Shown here piece by piece: positions 6,853 through 10,734 of a stretch of DNA of 10,734 nt. The position numbers and the translations under genes were made by a program. The notes under the pieces are model-generated. The model saw only the letters and a program-made list of their open reading frames with translations, made no database searches and was not told the DNA's origin. The stretch's first letter is position 1. Every line of letters begins with the position of its first letter. Source of the DNA: an uncultured Clostridia bacterium. GTDB lineage: Bacteria; Bacillota; Clostridia; Oscillospirales; Ruminococcaceae. The stretch spans positions 1 to 10,734 of the forward strand of contig CANCXY010000104.1 of the NCBI GenBank assembly GCA_947381875.1. The letters are read 5' to 3'.

Positions 6853-6941
6853 GGGAGATGTCCCAGGCAAAGAGCTTTTGTGTATTCCCATCCGTTGGGC
6901 GGGGATACACGGAAATATCTCTGCGGTGTGGACATTCTCCC
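6853..6941 (+). repeat. Palindromic repeat, family 2, copy C
   Basis: The central hairpin runs from GTGTATTCCCATCC (6880-6893) to GGGCGGGGATACAC (6897-6910) with two G-T pairs and one mismatch. The outer ends GGGAGATGTCC (6853-6863) and GGACATTCTCCC (6930-6941) are inverted repeats differing by one base insertion. It occupies most of the spoIIGA-sigE gap and lies in the gene orientation. Confidence 0.88.
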
Positions 6942-6994
6942 GGCAGAGCATGTAACGATAAAAATGCGGACGCAAAAACGGAGGAGATGAGATC

Positions 6995-7720
6995 GTGTCG
7001 TTTATAAGAACGCTGTGTGCAAAGATCGGGGACTGGTGGAGGCGATGGAAACTCAGGCTGCGCAAGCCGGATTCCCTCTATTATATCAACGGCCCTGAGA
7101 CGCTGCCGCCGCCACTGACAAAGGAGGAGGAGCAGGCGGTATTCGCGGGCCTTGCCGCGGGCGACCCGGCCAGCCGCGACGCCCTGATTGTACATAATCT
7201 GCGCCTGGTGGTATATATCGCGAAAAAATTTGAGAGCCGGACGGCCTCGGTGGAGGATATGATCTCCATTGGCACCATTGGCCTTATCAAAGCGGTCAAC
7301 ACCTTTGCGCCCGCGAAGAACATCAAACTGGCGACGTATGCCAGCCGGTGCATTGAAAATGAGATATTGATGTATCTGCGAAAAAGCAGCAACCGGCGGC
7401 AGGAGAGCAGTATCGACGAGCCGCTCAACACCGACTGCGACGGCAACGAACTGTTGCTTTCGGACGTGCTGGGCACAGAGGGGAGCGAGGTAGGCGACGA
7501 ATTGGAGCAGGCGGCGGAGAAGGATATGCTGTTGAGCGCCGTGAGTCGCCTTTCCGACCGGGAGCGCCAGATCATGGAGCTGCGGTTCGGGCTCGCGGGC
7601 AGCTCGGAACACACCCAGAAGGAAGTGGCGGACATGATCGGCATTTCACAGAGCTATATCTCCCGCCTGGAAAAGCGCATCATCCACCGCCTGCGCGTCG
7701 ATTTGGAGTGCATCAGTTAA
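6995..7720 (+). CDS. sigE: RNA polymerase sporulation sigma factor sigma-E (pro-form)
   Basis: Sigma-E directs early mother-cell transcription during sporulation. The 241-residue product carries the expected pro-sequence: an amphipathic, Arg- and Trp-rich start (residues 1-24) followed by SLYYINGPETLPPPL (27-41), which includes the region SpoIIGA cleaves in Bacillus. Region 2 is well conserved (NLRLVVYIAKKFE, ISIGTIGLIKAVNTF, LATYASRCIENEILMYLR), as is DEPLNTDCDGNELLLSDVLGT. The region 4 HTH reads ADMIGISQSYISRLEKRI. GTG 6995 follows GAGGAG (6981-6986) by eight bases. The gene follows spoIIGA after a family 2 repeat. It is probably activated only after cleavage, as known for the family. Confidence 0.97.
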   Translation: MSFIRTLCAKIGDWWRRWKLRLRKPDSLYYINGPETLPPPLTKEEEQAVFAGLAAGDPASRDALIVHNLRLVVYIAKKFESRTASVEDMISIGTIGLIKAVNTFAPAKNIKLATYASRCIENEILMYLRKSSNRRQESSIDEPLNTDCDGNELLLSDVLGTEGSEVGDELEQAAEKDMLLSAVSRLSDRERQIMELRFGLAGSSEHTQKEVADMIGISQSYISRLEKRIIHRLRVDLECIS

Positions 7721-7734
7721 GGAACTTGTGATTG

Positions 7735-7770
7735 ATGTTTTTCTCCCTGCTTTTGGCGGGGAGAAAACAT
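7735..7770 (+). other. Hairpin downstream of sigE
   Basis: ATGTTTTTCTCCC (7735-7747) pairs with GGGGAGAAAACAT (7758-7770) with one bulged T and a loop of about ten bases. It begins 15 bases after the sigE stop. No T-run follows on the + strand, so it may act as an attenuator or mRNA 3'-end protector rather than a full terminator. Read-through from sigE into sigG therefore remains possible. Confidence 0.5.
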
Positions 7771-7786
7771 TGATCTGGAACAAGAT

Positions 7787-7920
7787 GGGTTTCCAAAGGG
7801 GCTGTGCCCCTTTGGCGGAGTCCAGAGGCAGCGCCTCTGGCAGGATTCCAAAGGGCAGCGCCATTTGGGCAGGTTTGGGCGGCAGCCCAACAGCGGGCCG
7901 GAAAAATTTCCCGGCCCGCT
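7787..7920 (+). repeat. Hairpin-string repeat, family 1, copy 3 (extended)
   Basis: The three family hairpins are present: CCAAAGGGG/CCCCTTTGG (7793-7801 and 7807-7815), CCAGAGGC/GCCTCTGG (7822-7829 and 7833-7840) and TTGGGC/GCCCAA (7875-7880 and 7885-7890). An additional module (7845-7873) carrying CCAAAGGGC/GCCATTTGG with one mismatch is inserted between the second and third. A last 10-bp stem AGCGGGCCGG/CCGGCCCGCT (7892-7901 and 7911-7920) follows with an A/T-rich loop. The repeat fills the sigE-sigG gap and lies in the gene orientation. Confidence 0.85.
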
Positions 7921-7986
7921 GGCTTGTTATATTGCGCGCTTTTCGCCCATACTCCCGGCAACATGGTTTGCTTGGGGGAGAGTGTC

Positions 7987-8757
7987 TTGCAATATCACAA
8001 GGTAGAAATATGCGGCGTCAACACGGCAAAGCTGCCTGTGCTGAAAGAGAAAGAGAAGGCGGAGCTGATACGCCGGGCGCAGGCGGGCGATCAGGAGGCC
8101 CGCCAGAAAATGATCTGCGGCAACCTGCGGCTGGTGCTGAGCGTGGTGCAGCGGTTTGCGGGCCGGGGTGAAAACCCCGACGACCTGTTCCAGGTGGGCT
8201 GTATCGGTTTGATTAAGGCCATCGACAACTTTAACCCGGCGCTGGGCCTGCGCTTTTCCACCTATGGGCAGCCAATGATCATCGGCGAGATACGCCGTTT
8301 TCTGCGCGATAACAACACCCTGCGCGTCAGCCGGTCGGTGCGGGACGTTGCGTACAAGGCCATGCAGGCGCGCGAACAGCTCCAAAAAGACCTGGGCCGT
8401 GAGCCGAACACAAAGGAGATTGCCGAGGCTGTCGGCCTGCCGCAGACGACCGTTACACTGGCGCTGGAAAGCGTAGTGGAGCCTGTTTCGCTCTATGAGC
8501 CTGTCTACAGCGACGGCGGCGATACCATCTACGTGATGGATCAGGTGGGCGGCGAGGGCGGGGAGGAAAACTGGATCTCCTCCATCCAGTTCCGCGATAC
8601 TATCGAAAAGCTCTCGGACAGGGAGAAGAAGATCATGTCCCTGCGCTACCTCTCCGGAAAAACGCAGGTGGAGGTGGCCTCGGAAATCGGCATCAGCCAG
8701 GCGCAGGTGAGCCGGCTGGAGAAAAACGCGCTGGAACGCATCAAGAAGCAGCTATAA
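7987..8757 (+). CDS. sigG: RNA polymerase sporulation sigma factor sigma-G
   Basis: Sigma-G directs late transcription in the forespore after engulfment. From the TTG at 7987 the product has 256 residues, close to the 260 of Bacillus. It begins LQYHKVEICGVNTAKLPVLK, matching the conserved sigma-G N-terminus (KVEICGV). Region 2 has NLRLVLSVVQRF, DDLFQVGCIGLIKAIDNF and PMIIGEIRRFLRDNN. The middle has SLYEPVYSDGGDTIYVMDQ, and the region 4 HTH reads ASEIGISQAQVSRLEK. I chose TTG because GGGGGAG (7974-7980) lies six bases upstream. An ATG at 7963 has no ribosome binding site, and earlier in-frame starts would translate the repeat. sigG follows sigE, the order usual in spore-forming Firmicutes. Confidence 0.95.
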   Translation: MQYHKVEICGVNTAKLPVLKEKEKAELIRRAQAGDQEARQKMICGNLRLVLSVVQRFAGRGENPDDLFQVGCIGLIKAIDNFNPALGLRFSTYGQPMIIGEIRRFLRDNNTLRVSRSVRDVAYKAMQAREQLQKDLGREPNTKEIAEAVGLPQTTVTLALESVVEPVSLYEPVYSDGGDTIYVMDQVGGEGGEENWISSIQFRDTIEKLSDREKKIMSLRYLSGKTQVEVASEIGISQAQVSRLEKNALERIKKQL

Positions 8758-8767
8758 GATGACGATA

Positions 8768-8794
8768 CCTCCCCATCTTTGGAGGGAGGGGAGG
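8768..8794 (+). other. Short hairpin just after sigG
   Basis: CCTCCCC (8768-8774) and GGGGAGG (8788-8794) are complementary around a 13-base loop, 10 bases after the sigG stop. No T-run follows, so a terminator role is uncertain. Confidence 0.35.
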
Positions 8795-8823
8795 CAAAGA
8801 AAATCAGGGAACCTCTGAGTTAT

Positions 8824-8858
8824 GGCTTTTCACCCCGCCGAAGGCGGGGTGAAAAGCC
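8824..8858. terminator. Perfect 16-bp hairpin between convergent genes, possible two-way terminator
   Basis: GGCTTTTCACCCCGCC (8824-8839) pairs perfectly with GGCGGGGTGAAAAGCC (8843-8858) around three bases. It lies between the ends of sigG and the - strand AraC-GGDEF gene. Read on the - strand its tip is C-TTCG-G, a very stable RNA tetraloop. Neither strand has a T-run after the stem, so termination is inferred from position and stability, not from a full terminator signature. Confidence 0.5.
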
Positions 8859-8875
8859 CAAAACCTCAAAATTTT

Positions 8876-9697
8876 TCACTGCACCGGGGCGTTGGCGGCA
8901 AATTTGTGCGCGGCGTCGGTGAGGGCACTTTGCAAACCCTCAAATACATCCGCCGTCCGCGTCTCTGCGACGCTCACCACCGCCGTATACAGGCTGAGGG
9001 GGATCGCCTGATCCCGATAGGAGAACGCCTGCCCGTTCAGGGCGGTCACTTTCGCCGCGAGGGCTTCGGCATAGCGTTTCTCCTCGCTGGCCGTGAGGAC
9101 GCAGAACTCGTCGCCGCCAATGCGGAACACAATATCGTCTTCGCCCGATTCTGCGGTGAGCCGCCGCATCTGTTCCAAAATGGCGAGGTCCCCGGCCTTG
9201 CGGGATATTTCGTTGATGGACATCATATGCCGGATATCGCAGGCGATGAACCAGCAGTTTTTCCGCTCGGTGAGCAGGTCGTACAATTCGGTGATCTCAA
9301 TGGACTTGATACGCATCCGGTGATCGGCTCCTTTCTTAAAAGGTACAGAAAGCCTTGGGAACAGCTCCACGAATTTTGCACTGCGGAATTCGGAGGGCTT
9401 GCAGTTCCACACACGTTCAAACGCGCGCGCAAAGGACTCATGGGTGCTGTAGCCGTGTTCGAGCGCTACGTCCAGGATAGAAGTCCCAGGCGCTTCGGAC
9501 AATTTTTTTGCCGCCAGCATCATCCTGCGCCGGATGATATACTCGCGCACAGTAATATGATGCACCCCTCGGAAAAGCTTTTCCAGGGTGGACCGGGAGC
9601 AGAAGCACGCCACCGCGATATCTTCCGTTTTCAGCTCATCGCACAGGTGGCATTCAATGTATTCCAGCGAGGCCACCAGCAGTTCTATGTTCCGCAT
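8876..9697 (-). CDS. AraC-type HTH protein fused to a GGDEF-like domain
   Basis: The 273-residue product starts with an AraC-type double helix-turn-helix (about 1-105): DIAVACFCSRSTLEKLFRGV (26-45), REYIIRRRMMLAAKKL (51-66) and ILDVALEHGYSTHESFARAF (74-93). A C-terminal domain (about 130-273) resembles a diguanylate cyclase GGDEF domain, with CDIR (153-156, metal-binding Asp), INE...GD (161-170) and an intact RIGGDEF (192-198). The FK and second Asp of the usual FKxIND segment are not kept (MMSINE), the region after GGDEF is poorly conserved, and I see no RxxD inhibitory site. It may bind GTP or c-di-GMP rather than make it. The HTH being N-terminal is unlike classical AraC proteins. AAAGGAAGGG (9706-9715) precedes the ATG by eight bases. 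Confidence 0.88.
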   Translation of the reverse strand: MRNIELLVASLEYIECHLCDELKTEDIAVACFCSRSTLEKLFRGVHHITVREYIIRRRMMLAAKKLSEAPGTSILDVALEHGYSTHESFARAFERVWNCKPSEFRSAKFVELFPRLSVPFKKGADHRMRIKSIEITELYDLLTERKNCWFIACDIRHMMSINEISRKAGDLAILEQMRRLTAESGEDDIVFRIGGDEFCVLTASEEKRYAEALAAKVTALNGQAFSYRDQAIPLSLYTAVVSVAETRTADVFEGLQSALTDAAHKFAANAPVQ

Positions 9698-9730
9698 CCC
9701 GTCCGCCCTTCCTTTCGATATCGTACCCCC

Positions 9731-9739
9731 ATTATATCA
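9731..9739 (-). promoter_or_regulatory. Extended -10 promoter of the AraC-GGDEF gene
   Basis: On the - strand the sequence reads TGATATAAT, a perfect TATAAT with the TGn extension, 34 bases upstream of the ATG at 9697. No good -35 box is visible at 17 bases, as is common for extended -10 promoters. It lies just after the terminator of the HAD gene, so the AraC-GGDEF gene probably has its own transcript. Confidence 0.6.
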
Positions 9740-9772
9740 GCCTTTCCCCGCGCTCTGCTTGACTTTTTGCGT

Positions 9773-9795
9773 AAAAAAGCCCGCGCTTCGCGGGC
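9773..9795 (-). terminator. Rho-independent terminator after the HAD gene
   Basis: On the - strand, GCCCGCG (9795-9789) pairs with CGCGGGC (9785-9779) around a three-base loop and is followed by six T (9778-9773). It lies between the HAD gene and the promoter of the AraC-GGDEF gene and should end the HAD transcript. Family 2 copy D lies just before it in the same transcript. Confidence 0.85.
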
Positions 9796-9881
9796 ATGTG
9801 AAAGCTGCGGAGATGATTTCCATGTATCCCCCGCCCTGCGGGCGGGGGATACACACAAAACGCCCCGATTTGGGCGCTCCC
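9791..9881 (-). repeat. Palindromic repeat, family 2, copy D
   Basis: The perfect 14-bp stem TGTATCCCCCGCCC (9823-9836) pairs with GGGCGGGGGATACA (9840-9853) around TGC. On the - strand the flanks read GGGAGCGCCC...CGTTTTGTGTG before the stem and GGAAATCATCTCCGCAGC after it, so this copy is inverted relative to A-C and co-oriented with the HAD gene. It begins right after the HAD stop codon. The end near 9791 is approximate and touches the terminator. Confidence 0.83.
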
Positions 9882-9882
9882 G

Positions 9883-10548
9883 TCATTTGGGAGCCGGTTC
9901 GGCGGGGGCGGGGCGGATGCGGGACTTTTTTTCGCTGTCTACGCCGCAGTCTCGCAAGGCCCGCTGCAAAGCGCGCGCGCCGGTAAAGCGGATGCCCGTG
10001 ATGTCCCGCGCGGCAGCGGCCTGTACGTTTGTGGGGTTGTCGTCCACAAAGATGCACTCGGTGGCGGAAAGCGCGTACCGGCGCAGCAGGACCTGATAAA
10101 TGCGATGATCCGGCTTTGTGAGCTGGATTTGGCAGGAGGCAATGCCGCCGTCAAAATATTTCCAGAAACGGCGCTGCTGTAACATGCCGTATACGTCCCA
10201 GGGGATGTTGGAGAGGTAGTAAAGCCCATACCCGCGCGATTTCAGGCGTTTCATCAGTTGTACGGTGTCCTCTTTTGTGCGCAGCATATCGTACCAATCG
10301 TCAAGGATCACGTTCACCTCAAAGGCGCGGTGCATTGCCACGCCCTTTTCCCGCATGGTGTTGTTGGCGGCCTCGCGCGTGATGAGGCCCGCGTCTAAGA
10401 GGTTCCACTCGTCGCTGCCGAACGTGATGTCATATAGCGCGTCCTCTACCTTTTCGTCCATAAAGTGATCGACCAGAAACTCTCGCGGCTCGTAATCCAC
10501 CACGACGCCGCCTAAATCGAAAATAATATTTTTATACAAAATGCTCAC
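9883..10548 (-). CDS. HAD-family hydrolase (subfamily IA, YihX/epoxide-hydrolase-like)
   Basis: This is a haloacid dehalogenase-type phosphatase of about 220 residues. Counting from GTG 10548, motif I is FDLGGVVVDYEP (nucleophile Asp 11), with the second Asp of the classical DxD replaced by Gly as in the DLGGV/DLGNV subgroup. Motif II is YYLSNIP (Ser 113), motif III is the Lys of LTKPDHRIY (Lys 145) and motif IV is FVDDNPTNV (Asp 169 and 170). The helical cap lies between motifs I and II. The substrate, probably a sugar phosphate or similar small molecule, cannot be read from the sequence. The start is uncertain: GTG 10548, TTG 10539 (nearer the family start) or GTG 10590, which lies inside repeat copy E and is the least likely. 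None has a strong ribosome binding site. Confidence 0.88.
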   Translation of the reverse strand: MSILYKNIIFDLGGVVVDYEPREFLVDHFMDEKVEDALYDITFGSDEWNLLDAGLITREAANNTMREKGVAMHRAFEVNVILDDWYDMLRTKEDTVQLMKRLKSRGYGLYYLSNIPWDVYGMLQQRRFWKYFDGGIASCQIQLTKPDHRIYQVLLRRYALSATECIFVDDNPTNVQAAAARDITGIRFTGARALQRALRDCGVDSEKKSRIRPAPAEPAPK

Positions 10549-10580
10549 CCATTCCGCGCGAAACGCGCCAGCTTTCTGTT

Positions 10581-10668
10581 GAGTGTCCACATCGCGGGGC
10601 TATTGCGTGTATTTCCCCGTCCTACGGGCGGGGAAATACACAAAAACACCCCCGCATGGGACACTCCC
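10581..10668 (-). repeat. Palindromic repeat, family 2, copy E
   Basis: The 16-bp stem GTGTATTTCCCCGTCC (10607-10622) pairs with GGGCGGGGAAATACAC (10626-10641), with one G-T pair and loop TAC. The ends GAGTGTCC (10581-10588) and GGACACTC (10659-10666) are perfect 8-bp inverted repeats. On the - strand it has the same polarity as copies A-C on the + strand, so it is co-oriented with the HAD gene, whose upstream region it occupies. Confidence 0.88.
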
Positions 10669-10683
10669 TTTCTGTTGATGATA

Positions 10684-10734
10684 AGATCGGAAGAGCGTCG
10701 TGTAGGAAAGAGTGTTGCGAGACGTGGGGGGGGG
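10684..10734. other. Illumina adapter read-through (sequencing artefact at contig end)
   Basis: The bases 10684-10715 match the TruSeq read-through adapter (begins AGATCGGAAGAGCGTCGTGT) with one G missing from a GGG. Eight bases (10716-10723) follow in the place of an i5 index, then GTG and a run of G to the end, as two-colour sequencers produce when signal is lost. This stretch is not part of the genome. Confidence 0.96.

Noticed and set aside
4681..6941. Regularly recurring palindromes as a possible CRISPR array
   Set aside because: Copies are about 1 kb apart with genes between them, vary in sequence and lie in both orientations. There is no array and no cas gene.
6482..7612. Long open frame on the - strand (376 codons)
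   Set aside because: It is antisense to spoIIGA and sigE, runs through family 2 copy C, and shows no recognisable domain. Both + strand genes are clearly conserved, so this is a GC-rich shadow frame.
7924..7965. Possible sigma-F promoter before sigG (GGCAACATGG as the -10 element)
   Set aside because: The -10 match is fair, but no sequence resembling the -35 element (GYWTA) lies at about 16 bases upstream. I could not support it.
8822..10096. Long open frame on the + strand (424 codons)
   Set aside because: It is antisense to the AraC-GGDEF and HAD genes, both of which have clear family motifs and, for the former, a promoter and ribosome binding site. It also begins inside a hairpin and crosses repeat copy D.
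10716..10734. G-rich end as a possible quadruplex or telomere-like feature
   Set aside because: It follows directly on adapter sequence and is explained by dark-cycle poly-G calls of two-colour sequencing.

Overview
The window looks like a chromosomal segment from a GC-rich, endospore-forming member of the Clostridia, most likely of the Oscillospiraceae/Ruminococcaceae type. This rests on the block spoIIGA-sigE-sigG, the era-yqzL-recO neighbourhood typical of Firmicutes, strong purine-rich ribosome binding sites with GTG and TTG starts, and dense intergenic hairpin repeats. The taxonomic placement is an inference; no rRNA or other decisive marker is present.

Layout, left to right. On the + strand: era (65-961), a 53-codon yqzL-like gene (1236-1397) overlapping recO (1333-2121), mutS2 (2292-4673), a TIGR04076-type cysteine-rich protein (4784-5158), a small P-loop kinase-like ATPase starting 4 bases later (5163-5720), then the sporulation block spoIIGA (5963-6820), sigE (6995-7720) and sigG (7987-8757). 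On the - strand, convergent with sigG: an AraC-type HTH protein fused to a GGDEF-like domain (8876-9697), preceded by a HAD-family hydrolase (9883-10548). The last 51 bases (10684-10734) are not genomic: they match the Illumina TruSeq read-through adapter and end in a poly-G run, so the contig ends at about 10683.

How the genes work together. Era (30S ribosome maturation GTPase), RecO (recombination mediator) and MutS2 (recombination or ribosome-rescue ATPase) are housekeeping genes. SpoIIGA is the membrane protease that cleaves the pro-sequence of pro-sigma-E in the mother cell. Sigma-G is the late forespore sigma factor.

The least ordinary content is between the genes. Nearly every gap carries an elaborate inverted-repeat element. 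One family (five copies, about 83-92 bp) has a 13-16 bp GC-rich central hairpin flanked by shorter terminal inverted repeats. All five copies point the same way as local transcription. A second family (three copies) is a string of three or four small hairpins whose arms change together between copies. Single hairpins of similar build occur before mutS2 and between sigG and the AraC-GGDEF gene. I see no CRISPR array, transposase, tRNA or rRNA, and no convincing evidence for a new multi-gene system; the repeats and the AraC-GGDEF fusion most deserve a second look.
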